DNA from: Mytilus trossulus
Lineage: Eukaryota > Mollusca > Bivalvia > Mytilida > Mytilidae
Reading direction: 5' to 3'
Assembly: GCF_036588685.1 (NCBI RefSeq)
Contig: NC_086382.1
Coordinates: forward strand, 64,712,929 to 64,776,928
Length of the DNA stretch: 64,000 nt
The translations under genes and the position numbers were made by a program. The notes under the pieces were generated by a model. That model saw nothing but the letters and a program-made list of their open reading frames with translations, searched no databases and was not told where the DNA came from. Of this stretch, positions 1-12,439 are shown in pieces; the first letter of the stretch is position 1; each line of letters begins with the position of its first letter.

Positions 1-190
1 CGTAAAATTAACGAAGGGATGATTACAACTTTACCATTTGGAACTCTTGGTTTAATAGCTTCCTTGTGAGCAGCAACCCTCTATCAAGAAAATCATGATA
101 GGAAATGCAAGCACTGCAATATTGTATCAATTGGGAGATATTTATCCAGTATGCTGGTTTTGCTGGAATAATTTACGATCGATCAAACGT
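1..190 (+). repeat. Dispersed repeat family B, 3' portion
   Basis: This stretch is a diverged copy of 12812-13000: both share 'aacgaagggatgatt', 'tttggaactcttggttta' and 'ggaaatgcaagcac'. Small open frames here also appear at the second copy and are part of the repeat. Confidence 0.85.
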
Positions 191-1451
191 GACTATCGAA
201 CATTTCACATTTAATTGTGTTGATACAAAAAAAAAATGTCGAGCACATAAAAGAGCGATGTTAGAACTTTATTGCCCTGAAATGCTTTTTGCTTTCTATT
301 TTATAATTCAAATGAAAATACTTCCCAAATAGATATAAGAGAATGTTTTACTAGGTTGTCATGACGGAATAAAACTATATCTTGTTCACCTCGATGTTAC
401 ATTTTGAACACTTTCATGCAGTTTGTCACGAAGCATCTGTGTTGCTGCTTGATTTGTCTACTAATGGAAGCTATTGAAATAAAATACAAATTATTGTCGC
501 TGTCGTTTATTGTAATTTTTCTCAAAATTACGGCATTGAACAATAGAAAAAACAGAGGGATAAAAGATATCCGCCTTGTTTTCCTCCATTGACATTTTAA
601 AAGTCTTCAGAAAATACTTCAGATTTCACGCGAAGGCGGACTGCCTTATAATTTGTTTTTATCATATTTATCGCTTTGTTTCTTGTTCAAGATTCTTCTC
701 TCTACATCTAACTATTGTAATGGGAAATTTTTCTTTTCTTGTTCTGTCTTAGTTTATTTTACAAAAACACATGTTTGGTACGAAATACAATATAGCAGTT
801 AAATGAAACTGAAAAGATAATTTATTATACTAATCGAATAACTCACAAAAGAAAAATAAAGTGTGGAGTACTTTGTCAAAATTATCCTGGTACCTTTGAT
901 AACTGTTTTTAAAAATGTCCATCTCTCATGTATATAACGGTGTCATTTTCTCCATATCTGTGTAAAAAGTAAAATGCAAAAGTATCGAATTCTCATAGAA
1001 ATTACGATCGGAAAATCCCATTTCAAATGGGAAAATCCAAATCTCAAAGCAAATCAAACGAAGTGAGAACATCTGACGTGTATGGTATTACTGGATTTCC
1101 TACCATGATCTTTAGAATAACAAATGGAGGCGGCAAAAAAACGTTCATTGTTGCTTGAATTTTGAGATATAAAATCAACGACTTAACATTTCAAAATGAT
1201 TATGCCTTGGTATTACATAAAGAAATATGTAATAATTGTTTATATGCCAAAAAAGTCTCATTATCAAAATTACAAAATCATTTTAACATGTTGAATTACT
1301 TTTGAATTTGTTTTTTAGTTCAATATGAACATATCATTTGACATATTTAGTGCAATCATAATAAAATTACAAGAATATGACATTTTATTTACGATATCTG
1401 TCATAATTCATACTATCGTATGCAATGTGAACGTTCCTTTTGTTTTAACAG
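191..1451. other. Non-coding stretch upstream of the first visible aminopeptidase exon
   Basis: Probably intron. I see no exon with a family match. A short piece ending 'cctggtacctttgataact' at about 888-906 resembles the tail of dispersed family D (see 15455-15640). Confidence 0.5.
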
Positions 1452-1513
1452 ATATTAGAAGGTATTCCCTGGACAGTTCATCAAGCTGCAGAAGAAGCTA
1501 TTAAAGTGAGAAG
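1452..1513 (+). CDS. XPNPEP1-like: Aminopeptidase P exon a (first in window)
   Basis: It reads ILEGIPWTVHQAAEEAIKVR and sits between an acceptor (TTTTAACAG) and a donor (GTTAGT). It aligns with the helix leading into the catalytic domain of APP1. The exon ends with two bases of a split Arg codon. The preceding exon is not visible in bases 1-1451. Confidence 0.75.
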
Positions 1514-4500
1514 GTTAGTTGCATTGTGATAAGTCATCAATTATCCAAACTGAGAAATGTATTTCACTCTATATAGCGCTGATTCCTTTTCCGGGTTTAG
1601 CATGACTTCAGTTCTTCTTGGTTTTATAAGCTCATTACAGTTTGCATGTATATTTCAAATATATCGCCTCGATCATCTCAGAGGAGAAATTTATTATCTT
1701 AATGCGCATATGGTGCAATGATATTGGTACTGTTAAATTTGACTTATGAATCACTTGATTGAAACGCCAAAGAGGTTAACTTATTTTTAGAAGTCTTTGT
1801 TTTTATAATCGTTTTCCTTCTTGAGCTCCATTTTTTGAATTTCCAAATTGAAACCACATATTAAGTTACAACTTGGGTATTTCCTTCAAAATTTTGTGTT
1901 TGAAATACCGACTCAACGATATTTCAAATTAACTTTTAAGACCAGAGATACTAACAAGCATGACAGCTACTAGTATACAACAATGATTTTAAAATGCAAA
2001 GTACATAGACGGTATGAAAAAGATAAGGAGGACTAATATATAACAGTAATAAAATATTATGAGGTTTTAAAAATGTTTTGAATAATACAGCAGGTCATTA
2101 AAAGTCATAAATTCACAGTCAAGGTAGTAATGGCATATTAATCCAGTATAATGCATCATTGTCGGGTGAACAAGTCCAGGAATTTGTTTTTGTTATAAAG
2201 GGTAATTTTTTTAATTTTTTATAGATAAAAGTAGTCATGGTACATTTTAGTGTCTTCAAATATTTTTCTAAAGATGTCAAAAATGTTAAAAAAGCTCGAA
2301 TGTTAATCCTTTTAGTCATTTGAACAAAATTATGATTGTAGTCGATCACTGAGTCTATACAGAGACCAAAGTTTCAACACTTTATCTGGAAGCGGACACA
2401 GAGGTGCCGACTTTCGTTATCATCCTTCCGCGGAAACAGATCATGATATAACAACAACAGAAATATTCAATCAAGATAGTGGCGGACAGTATCTGTGAGT
2501 GTTGTTTTCTACAGGCTTTTAATTTTTTGCAATTAAAGTAATACAAAAATAGGATACCTTTTGTCTTTATTTGACATATGTATTCTTTCAATTGAAAATA
2601 TGAATTCATAATCATTAAAATTCATGAATATCACACCACCTTACTCGATGCTTATCCACAGGAACGCTTGAAAACCAAATACAAGAAGAATGTTGAAAAT
2701 ATAAGTAACTTAAATATAACACACGCAGAAGAACCAAACACTGTAATGAAGAAGTCCCGTTGGATTTATTGTCAGTACGGGATTATACTATGAAGCCATG
2801 TCGAATCGAAATGGATCATTTAAATCGGATGTTCCATACGGAGTGTAAAGCAATAACATGGCTTTAATCATTATCCCCAGATGCATTCTTGTTAATAAGT
2901 TTTTATCGTCATTACTTCTTCATTGTTGCATTTTCCGTAGAAATAATTTTGCACGAAACTTAGTTTCTTTGAATATATATCATCAATCATTTAAAGTTGG
3001 TCATTTTCAAAAGTCTTTATGAAACCTGTTAATTGACTGCGTGGCAGAATCTACCCAACAGCTGTTGGAATCTTAGCTTCACTCTTGTGACAGTTTTTGG
3101 CAAGGCCTTCCAAATTAATTTCCATCTTTTGTTTCTCCTTGTTACAGTTATTTTATACAAATATTAAGGATGAATATGGTATTTTAATTATTTGTTTATT
3201 TACTCTTAACCCGAACGCATAGTTCGTTACATTTTTCTTCAATAATACATAACAGAATGACTTTATATTTGTTGAATAGCTTGACCATGAAGAGTTGTGA
3301 TGTGCAATCTGGCATACCTATTTGTTTTGTAGATTCTTTGTTTTAATATGTTAGATGGACTTATATATTTCGTAATAAATTTTACATGAACAATTTAACA
3401 AAAAGACTTCAGACTAGACTAGCAGATACACATCGACAAAATGCAATTTGTGAGCATTTTCCTGATTTGTCAAATACTTACCTAGCTGTACTTAGTCATG
3501 CTATATCGACTAGGTTTAGTTACATATACTTTCTTTGTTAGTCTTTGTTTCACTGACAAATAAGGGAGGGGGTTGATTGTTGGTTCTCTGTTGTACTGAA
3601 AGTCTAGTTTACCATTGTTTCTGTATTTCTGTATATTTTGTATTTTAACATATCTACCGATTATCTAATGATATTAAAAATGTATTTGTGTATTATTTTA
3701 GAGATGGAACAAGTGATTTAACAAGGACCTTTCACTACGGGAATGCTACTGAACACGAAAAGGTATTTACTTAAAAGACGCAAACTAGAAAGTCATTAAA
3801 AAGTATTTGACAGCATAAAAAAGATTTTTGCATACAAAATATGTCAATGATTGGATAATCATATAATAATTGTTCATTTGAGAATACATGCATCATTCAG
3901 AATATATGCTATGAAACTAATATACTTTTTTTCATTTTTAGGAAATGTATACAAGGGTTCTGATGGCTCATATCAACCTATCAAACTTGAAATTTCCGGT
4001 AGGACAAACAGGTAACTACTTGCTTATGTAATCACCCAACATAATCATCTCTTAATCCTTTTAAGATGAATATTTTTCATCAATAGAATGTTATGAAGCT
4101 AAGTTTATTGAAAACATCCTAATTGAAATAATAAAACAAAAGTAAAGCGATTAGTTGAAGTAGTGCAATTTTGAAATACACATAAGATAACAAGGTAAAG
4201 GCGGACTACAGTTTGAATTGCAATTAATTAATTGAATGAAGGACTATTGTATCTGAAGTTAATTATGAAAAATTTGAAATTTTGAAAAATTGTAATGAGT
4301 GACTTTCATTTATGTGATAGTTTGAGACGGAGTAATCTCTTCAATCTCTCATGACAACTGAAATACTGTTATGCAACATTTATTGTTTGTCTAAGACATA
4401 GTTCAAAATCAAATTACAGATAAATGCAGAAAAAGCAGAATGACTTTGTCAGAAACTGTTGTTTCTCATATACGTTGGATCATTTTCAATAACGCACATC

Positions 4501-7500
4501 AGTTTCCATTTTGGTTTTCAGTTCTTTAATTTACGGATTTCTGCCTAAAGTCACGTCAAATGTCGACCACTCATTCTTGAGAGTTTTGAAAAAGTTGTGA
4601 ATTAGTATCTCATGTGAATGTTATAAAGTTTAATACTATTAACTCCTTTCTCTGAAACACTTTATTTCTTAGTTGCTTCTTTTATTCCTACAGAGCGAAA
4701 TTTAATGGCGACTGATAGCATTTGCTAAAAGGTATTGTAACATTTTCACATAAATCTAAGCATTATAGTGACTTGCTATACAACCTTGATATATTGTTAT
4801 TTTAGGGAGAGCAATTGACGCGGTATCACGTGAACCCCTGTGGGAAGTAGGCGTTGACTATATGCATGAAACAGGTCATGGTATATCTCATAATGGAGCT
4901 GTAGTAGAAGGTAGCCAATTATTATGAATGTTTGTTTTTTTAAATAGTGTTGATTAATAATAGTTATCATATGGAGATATTATAAATTAGGAGTGGAACA
5001 ATAATTCTTGTGTATGAAGTCTGAAAACTAATTCGATCACTTGTTTGATACACACCAAAAAATGCGAATATTAATTGAAATATGAAATAGAAAAATCCAT
5101 TGTTCACATTTGATTTGTCATTAATATAAAGAAATTAAAATAAATGCTGTATCTTATCATGTTTTTCTACTGGCTTATCTATTATCGGATAAATATTTTG
5201 TATTTTTTGTAAACCTCTGCTCGCTTTGTTGTTGTGATTCAAAAAAGCCAAAACCAAATCGATGTGACGAGTACGCATTTAATTAATTGTGCTATTTGAA
5301 ATTAATTTACCTTAATTGATTTTGTTTATTTCCGAATATTGATGTGGTCATTGATTCTCAAAATTTTAGTTCCTTAACTGTGGTTCTTTTAAGTAAAGTC
5401 GACCTAAGACGGTGCGTGTATTGCGTCAACAGCTTGTTTGCTTTTCTATTTGGCCTCTCACAGTTTTTGGTGTTGAAAACATGATGACTTTGGTTTGAAC
5501 TAAAACTGGAACACGATTTATGTGCTACTACTTCATATGGTACCACCATTTCGTATTGTATCACAACATCGTATTGTAATTGTATTGTATCGTATGTACA
5601 ACCGTATCGTATTGTACTTGTGACGTATCTTATTGTACTTATTTTAAACTTCCTACTGTAATCTGTAGTGTTGTTGAAGTTTCCTCAGTATCCAAAAGCA
5701 ATTGTAGATACACTGTTTGATATAAGAATACACATTTTTTTCAAACGTTATTTCATAATTTGTTATAAAAACGAGCTTTTACTCCCTAACTGAATGTTGT
5801 GTGTACAGTTATGTTTTATCGAGTGTTTCGTGACCAGCGAAGTAAACAAAAATTAACATACATGTATGCATATTTGTACATTATTTGCTGACCATAATAC
5901 AAAGAATGAGTTAAAAGTTATATTAATTGTTCAAAGATTGATGAAAAAACACAACAAACAACATTGATTTATTCTTGTAAAATATGAGTACGAAATAAAT
6001 ATAGAATTAAGAAGAGTTGAACAAATTATCTATATTATTGAAGCAGTAATAGGCCTACACATAGAATTTTTTTGTTTGATGAATGACAAATATCAATCAT
6101 AAACGTATCAAATTCTAGCAGTTTTCCAAATAATCATCCACTTTCTACGACGTATAATTCCCTATAAAGATGGTAAAAATGTAACTTGTCTTTTTAATAC
6201 AGATAATAACTATTAATATAAAAAATTGTTAACCGAATTATTTTTCAAAAGATTGTAGACATTTTATTTCAAATTAGTTTCTGAAGAAATATTTCGTATT
6301 TCAATAACATTTCAGTTAATTAGACAGTTTATCTCGATTTAAACACAAAAAGAACACAGTTGAAAGGAAATATGATAGAAAATGAGACAAAGTACATATA
6401 AATAAAGTTTTAAATCAGTAGAGTGGAGGAGAATACCACAGGGATAGTCAACTCATAAGTCGACAACATACTGATATTACTTATATAAAAAAAACCACAT
6501 GAACAACGTTGATATTGTAATGATAGTACTAGTTACATAATGTGTTTGTGACCTTATACGATGTATAAGGGGTAAATATCGTATTAAGTCACAAGCACAC
6601 TATTTTACGAATTTATCTTATCGACTATCTTTATTTGTTGAATTTAGACTATAGTTGTTTCATTTTCAACCATACCACATCTTCTTATTTTTATATTAAA
6701 GTGTTAAAGTGTTCAATTTTAATACCTTTTTCCATTGGTCTGCACAGAACTAATGTCAACAATAACAACATAATATATCAACCTTGATATAACAATATCA
6801 AACCGAACTTTCAATACATTTAAATAATCAAACAGTGCTCAAATAACTCCATTTCTTACTGTGCATTGAACTACGCCCAGCCTCCCTACTAACCTAATAT
6901 AGAATATGCACGGTCTCCACGCGGACGCTTTTCACCAATTGTATTCTGGAAATGTAAAGGAAGTAAATCAATGTACGAAGCCAAAATGGACAGTTTACAA
7001 ATGAAATTTTCATATGCATTTTGTAATCAACAGATTTATGTAGAAAGATCTTTAAAAACTCAAAATGTTTTTTTTTCTATTTCATATTTTTCTATTTTTT
7101 TTACAAGGACCAGCATCGATTTCATGTATTGAAGAAACCCACATGAGCGATGTTAAATTGGATGCAAGTTTGTTTGGAGGAGGTATACTTTTTGATATGC
7201 AATGCATTTATTGCAAATGATACTTCCCAAAATTTATTATAAAATAAAACTACTTTTTCGAAGCATGTACATCTTTGACCCTTTTGTGTTTTAGTCCTCT
7301 CAAATATTTAACATTTTGTTTACAAGTCAACTTATTTGTCCCGAACGTATCTTTACTAGAAAATTCTGTCGTGGGCACGGTTAGCGATGCCACACGTATT
7401 CTATTTACTCTTATTCGAAATATTTTCAGGGTCTATTATAAATTTAAATTGTAGATGACAATCAATTAGAACGTGTACCAGACAATGCTGACTATCCCAT

Positions 7501-10500
7501 AAACGAACACATGTGCTTTACTACAGGTAATGATATATGTCTTTAACAACTTTCTTTACAGAGTATCGTGCATACTTTGTGTGTTTTATCTCTGCTTCAT
7601 TCCAGTCATAAGTAGAGTTGTAAATGGGTTTAACCATTTTACGGAAAACGAACTATGCTCGTTTCACTCATGGATATATAGATTCAAAAAATTAAGCAAA
7701 CTGAATATGAAAAGTGAAGTAGAAAAATGACATTTAATTTAAGAGTTCCCATATTCATCCATTTCTTCAAATTCAAAATGCATTAGTGGAAGAGAAACAA
7801 GACCGCATTATACAAAGAAAAACGGCGAAAACAAAAACAGCAGTCTTCAATACACAACAGAAAATCCTAAGATTGAGCAAGACGAAATCCAGCAATAATT
7901 CTGTGATGATCTCTTGTAAGTCCTCTGTAAATGAGTATATTGGAATGTCTTTTTAGAAGAAAGAAAAAATCATATTTTGTAATACAACAAACATATTTAT
8001 TCACTGTTAATAATGTTAACAGATTATACTGCAATTTGTGAATTTTAGATTAGGAGTTAACAAAGCATGTGTGCACTTTGAATATGTAATGAGAATAACA
8101 TATTTCAAAACATGCCTTATTTCACACGAGTTACCAGTTTACAACTTGAGGCTATTTCATTTTCAGATGCAAAATAAAATAATGGAATGCCTCGAAATAT
8201 AAGATATTTAAATACATCATTTTAAGGATAAACAAGTGCAGAAGCATTTATGAAAGTCATTAACTGCCAATTATTCTCATATGTACAATTCAATGTTCAG
8301 TTCATGTTGAAATTGCATAATAAAGTGAATAGTATGTATTTATTCAAAAAAGTGAGGCGTTTTCTTAAGAATTTTCTTATCAGTTTTTCTTTTAAAACTT
8401 GACATAGCACAAACCTATACTGTACAACTCGGATGTTTTGGGTAATTCAATATATAAAGAATTGTTTATTCTACGACAAATTCGTTCCTCATATAAGATA
8501 TCAAAAGCGTTAACATGGTTTAAAAGAAAACTGACTGAAATAAACAAAATTTTGATAACAAGTAAAGTCATAAAACGCATAATTCTATATTGTACACATA
8601 ATTATAATTAATGAAATATTTCAACAGTTTTTGTCCAATTGACAAACCTTATAAATATGCTCTTAGATAATAAACTTTATGGTTGTTGGAATATATAAAG
8701 CATTATCAATAATCAAACATAAAAAAGGTTACATGTAACGGAATAAAAAGGAAATTAGTATCATAACTGGTTGAAACAACTTACATATATGAAGTATAAG
8801 TAATATTCCAGAATCATCTTTGTGGTAAGCCTATAAACTGATTGACTGTTGGTTACTAAAAGTATAGTGCCGGTAGGTTTATGAATTATTTAGGAGTATT
8901 GTGAATTTATAAATGTGATAAATATTTAAACTAGTTAAAATTTCTTTGAATACATGAACTAAAATAGCAGTCTTAAGATAACTAACACCTTATTTCAGAG
9001 CCAGGGTATTATGAAGAAGGATATTTTGGGATAAGAATAGAGAACGTTATGATTGTTCGGAAATGTAAACAGAAGGTACGGTTATGTTGTCGTTATTTCA
9101 AATTGTAGGAACTTGTGTATGATAAAAGCATGTCTTTGTTAAAGTTCTATGTTACAATGTTTTTTCAAGCATTCTTTCCAAACAGAAGTAACCGATATAT
9201 CTGGGGAATTGAAGTTTATTTACTGTTCGTGACATTTTCATCTGCTGAAATGTCTTTATTAATATTTTTAAAGTTTCACCCTAAACTCCAAAGTCAATAC
9301 GATACTGTCAATGTAACCTTAAGGTAGATTCAACATATTCTACTGCAAAATCACACGCGGAGAGTATGCAATAAACTTCTAATAAATCTTCATACTTATT
9401 TGTTCATTTATTGTTTTTCAAAAGACAATGTTGGAAACAGCTGTTTATAAAAACATAATAACGAGAATAGGACATTACAAGCTCGAAATAAAACTGTCAT
9501 TTTCCCAAATAAATAATTTACGACATAAAGAAAATAAGCTTGCACACGATTACTTCTTCGAAACACTATTTTTGTCAAATTCCGATCATTAATATAGAAG
9601 GACATGAACTAGTATTTAGACTTATTTCAAAGTTTATTACTCTTGGTATTTAAACATGTTGTTCAGATAACATGCTTTCAACGATCTCTGATCATTATTT
9701 TGTATTCTTTTTAGTACAATATCTCATCTCATCATTTCCTGGAGTTTGAAACTGTCACCTTTATCCCATATGAACCAAAACTGATTACCTATGATATCAT
9801 GAGTCAATCTGAAGTAAGTGATTTATGCACTTGATATTGAACGTTAACAAGTTCACAGAATTAAGTTTTTTTCATTACTAACGTACTTGCATTAATCATA
9901 TGTGGATTCTAAAAATAAGTCTAAGGGACTTTTTAAAATATTTTAAAATCGCGCTCTTTCTTTGAAAAATATTCTATCAAAATCTATATTTGTAAGCCAT
10001 TTATACCACAAATGTTAAATCTGAAAATCTTCTAAAATAAATAACACACGATGCTTTTCAATATAAAAAATGGAAGTAAACGTTTTGGAATACAAAAAGA
10101 CATATTTTGTTAAAAGTGTAAGGAACAAGTGACCAGTATGCTGGAGTTTCATATTGATAACAAATTAGTTGTATATGAATGTAGATAAAGGAAGATGTGG
10201 TGTGAGTGCCAATGAGACAACTCTCCATCCAAATAACAATTTAAAAAAAAAGTAAACCATTATAGGTCAATGTACGGCCTTCAACACGGAGCCTTGGCTC
10301 ACACCGAACAACAAGCTATAAAGGGCCCAAAATTACTAGTGTAAATCATTCAAACGGGAAAACCAACGGTCTAATCTATATTAAAAAAAGCGAGAAACGA
10401 GAAACACGTATATATTACATAAACAAACAACAACTACTGTACATCAGATTCCTGACTTAGGACAGGTGCAAACATTTGGAGCGGGATTAAACGTTTTTAT

Positions 10501-11644
10501 GGATCCAAACCTTCTCCCTTTTTCTGAAAAAATAGCATAACATCACAACATAGAAAAACACACGATAAAATATCAATTGGCAGACTTAACTCAATCAAAA
10601 AACGTAAATCAAAACACAATGAACGAATAAATTTGATCTGCGATATATGAATGCAAATGCACAGTTAATAAAATATAAGAGACAAACATTCAAGTAGACT
10701 GTTTCATTAAGTATCGTCATTCCTGGTGAAACAAACTGATTTCTTTATCTAGCAATATGTAGAGTACATGGGAACAGTCACATAACTCGACAATCCCAAT
10801 ATAAAGGGACATAATTGAAACTGAATCGTATTATGTCTAGTTCCAAATTGTTTTTATGCCCCATCTACGATAGTAGAGGGGCATTATGTTTTCTGGTCTG
10901 TGCGTCCGTTCGTCCGTCTTTTCGTTCATCTGTCCGTTCGTTCGTCCGTCTGTCCCGCTTCAGGTTAAAGTTTTTTGTCAAGGTAGTTTTTGATAAAGTT
11001 AAAGTCAAATCAACTTGAAACTTAGTATACATGTTCCCTTTGATAAGATCATTCTAAACTTAATGCCAAATTAGAGAATTTATTCCAATTTCACGGTCCA
11101 CTCAACATAGAAAATGATAGTGCGAGTGGGGCATCCGTGTACTGTGGACACATTCTTGTTTAAAAGTGTTTCTGATGCTTCAAATAACATTCAAAGGTAG
11201 ATGAGGCGTAAACAATTTGCAACTGGAAGTGAATATCCTATAGCAGCTCCTAGACTAACACAGTTGTTTGACATATAGGACTGTATAAAAAAGCTGTCTT
11301 ACTTGCATCGTTGCGACTTTATCGGAAATACACATACTTATTCATCCGTATTAAAACTTATTTTATTATATCAGAATATAGTGAAGACCAGTGGCATTAA
11401 CAATTATAAAACTATTTCTGCACAATTGAATGAATATTAATCAAAATTGCTATTCGATTTTATTTGTTTGCAGGTTGATTGGATGAATAGTTATCACCAA
11501 GAAGTCTGGGACAAGGTGTCGCCATTGCTGAAAAAGAAAAATAATAATGTTGCATTAGAATGGCTTCATAAAAGAGTACAACCAGTGTATTTACACCATA
11601 ATATTCATAGTTTTTACGAAAACAGTGATAAAATAGAGTTATGA
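1452..11644 (+). CDS. XPNPEP1-like: Xaa-Pro aminopeptidase (aminopeptidase P, M24B), C-terminal catalytic half, 10 exons
   Basis: Family enzymes remove an N-terminal residue that precedes proline, using a two-metal (Mn) centre in a pita-bread fold. Exons joined by GT-AG splicing: 1452-1513, 2363-2494, 3702-3762, 3942-4011, 4806-4910, 7108-7182, 7455-7526, 8999-9075, 9715-9813, 11474-11644. They give 307 codons plus stop with no internal stop, and every junction keeps frame. Metal ligands are all present: D in FNQDSGGQY, D in DGTSDLTRT, H in ETGHGI, E in EPGYYEEG, E in GIRIEN. Compared with human APP1 (recalled), the histidine in the strand after the GxxGA turn is Arg (ADFRYHP) and the histidine before EGP is Val (AVVEGP). 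The enzyme may therefore be weak or inactive, although the frame is intact. The N-terminal creatinase-like domains must lie upstream of base 1. The C-terminus has no hydrophobic GPI-type tail, which argues for the cytosolic APP1 type over the membrane APP2 type, but some stretches resemble both. An AATAAA follows at 11834. Confidence 0.9.
2363..2494 (+). CDS. XPNPEP1-like: Aminopeptidase P exon b (first metal Asp)
   Basis: The exon encodes the FNTLSGSG turn and then FNQDSGGQY, whose Asp is the first metal ligand. The family's conserved His in the intervening strand is Arg here (codon CGT in ADFRYHP). Acceptor CTATACAG, donor GTGAGT. Confidence 0.9.
3702..3762 (+). CDS. XPNPEP1-like: Aminopeptidase P exon c (second metal Asp)
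   Basis: The exon encodes DGTSDLTRTFHYGNATEHEK. The Asp in SDLTRT is the second metal ligand. It has a T-rich acceptor and a GTATTT donor, and ends on a codon boundary. Confidence 0.92.
3942..4011 (+). CDS. XPNPEP1-like: Aminopeptidase P exon d
   Basis: The exon encodes EMYTRVLMAHINLSNLKFP and VGQT, matching the family's helix and FPxGTxG segment. It ends one base into a Gly codon that is completed directly by the exon at 4806. Confidence 0.9.
4806..4910 (+). CDS. XPNPEP1-like: Aminopeptidase P exon e (metal His)
   Basis: The exon encodes GRAIDAVSREPLWEVGVDY and then MHETGHGISHNGAVVE. The HxxxHG pair is kept, and its second His is a metal ligand. The family's later His (VHEGP in human, recalled) is Val here. 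Acceptor ATTTTAG, donor GTAGCC. Confidence 0.93.
6539..6602. repeat. Small palindrome inside intron 5
   Basis: Arms of about 24 bases (TGTGTTTGTGACCTTATACG against CGTATTAAGTCACAAGCACA) flank a 15-base loop. It could be a tiny foldback element or a hairpin in the intron RNA. The rest of the intron (4911-7107) shows nothing I recognise beyond low-complexity 'cgtattgta' repeats at about 5550-5640. Confidence 0.6.
7108..7182 (+). CDS. XPNPEP1-like: Aminopeptidase P exon f
   Basis: The exon encodes GPASISCIEETHMSDVKLDA and SLFGG, completing the EGP motif begun in the previous exon. Phase is kept on both sides (2 bases, 24 codons, 1 base). The intron before it is about 2.2 kb. Confidence 0.82.
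7455..7526 (+). CDS. XPNPEP1-like: Aminopeptidase P exon g
   Basis: The exon encodes DDNQLERVPDNADYPINEHM and CFTT, leading into EPG in the next exon. The segment occupies the place of the family's 'LEAGM-VT' strand and is more divergent than its neighbours. Phase matches on both sides. Confidence 0.78.
8999..9075 (+). CDS. XPNPEP1-like: Aminopeptidase P exon h (two metal Glu)
   Basis: The exon encodes EPGYYEEGYFGIRIENVMIV followed by RKCKQK. It is the strongest family match in the window. The Glu of EPGYY and the Glu of RIEN are the last two metal ligands. Acceptor TATTTCAG, donor GTACGG. Confidence 0.95.
9715..9813 (+). CDS. XPNPEP1-like: Aminopeptidase P exon i
   Basis: The exon encodes YNISSHHFLEFETVTFIPYE and PKLITYDIMSQSE. 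FETVTFIPYEPKLI corresponds to the family's 'FE-LTLVPI--K-I' strand. The donor is a consensus GTAAGT. Confidence 0.92.
10192..10420 (-). repeat. Dispersed repeat family A, partial copy
   Basis: On the - strand this is the 3' end of the family seen most fully at 45065-45572. Diagnostic stretches are 'gagtgccaatgagacaactc', 'aaaccattataggtcaa' and 'gtacggccttcaacacgga'. It sits inside the last aminopeptidase intron. I recognise this family as abundant in mussel genomes. Confidence 0.88.
10857..11165 (+). repeat. Mollusc-type repeat with GTCCGT microsatellite
   Basis: It begins with a hairpin (ATGCCCC, loop, GGGGCAT at about 10857-10884), then 'attatg', then a run of CGTTCGTCCGTC-type units at about 10905-10955. 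It closes near 'tggggcatccgtgtactg'. I recall this arrangement as a common bivalve repeat. It lies in the last aminopeptidase intron. Confidence 0.8.
11474..11644 (+). CDS. XPNPEP1-like: Aminopeptidase P terminal exon
   Basis: The exon encodes VDWMNSYHQEVWDKVSPLLK and continues through ALEWLHKRVQPV to a TGA at 11642-11644. This matches the family C-terminus (WLN-YH---, EWL---T-P). About 17 extra residues follow the usual end and contain no hydrophobic GPI signal. Confidence 0.92.
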   Translation, partial: VDWMNSYHQEVWDKVSPLLKKKNNNVALEWLHKRVQPVYLHHNIHSFYENSDKIEL

Positions 11645-11833
11645 CGACAATAAGAAATTAACAAATACTTTATGTTGATTTTCAGTTTCCTATTGTTTAT
11701 CCCAAATCTTTTATGAATATTTATATATTCTAATGAAAAACATTTTAAATTTTATTTTGTTATTTCTTCAACACTTCACTTTGATATCATGAATTGTTGA
11801 TGATTTTTGTAAATGTTTATATCTATTTGCTCA

Positions 11834-11839
11834 AATAAA
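11834..11839 (+). promoter_or_regulatory. Candidate polyadenylation signal of the aminopeptidase gene
   Basis: An AATAAA lies about 190 bases after the stop codon. In such AT-rich DNA the hexamer is common by chance, so this is a position-based suggestion. Confidence 0.45.
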
Positions 11840-12439
11840 AGATAAAATATCCCAAAGAGACAATTTTAGGATAAATTGTATGTCAAGTACAATTAGCAGG
11901 AATTAAATATGTTTGACATACCTATTAATATTCCCGTCAAAACTTTTTTGATATTTTTAGTACGGTGACCAGACCCAATACTTTTTAAATTTAACCGTCA
12001 AACATACTATATGGCTATATTATATATCATTGGATTCGGAAAAAATAGTACTTTTGGAATATCGATGTCGTCAAAAAGAAATGTGATAACAGTTTTGCAT
12101 AAATCAAGGTCAAAGATGAAAATGTTGTTTTCTTTTTTTCTTTCTATATTTTCAAATTAGAAAGATATCAGCAGCATTTTGTGTTAAATTTTAAGTCAAT
12201 TGACATTGAATTATCTCGAAAATGTAAAAAAAAGGAAATTATTACTAAGTAATTGATTAATTCTGAAAATTGGCGTTTTTCAAAACACTTGTTCTATTAT
12301 ACAAGATCCAGACAAATTCCGTTAAAGTTACAGTAGTTACCTTGCCGGTTTATATCTAACCTCAGCATTAAATGACAAATGTTGTTTTTAATTAAAGCCT
12401 TCTATCCCGAATGTTATTTTACAAACCTCATGCATGTAA

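Noticed and set aside
4694..4735. Possible extra aminopeptidase exon (ERNLMATDSIC)
   Set aside because: In the required frame it hits a TAA. Splicing 4011 directly to 4806 keeps frame and gives the expected family sequence.
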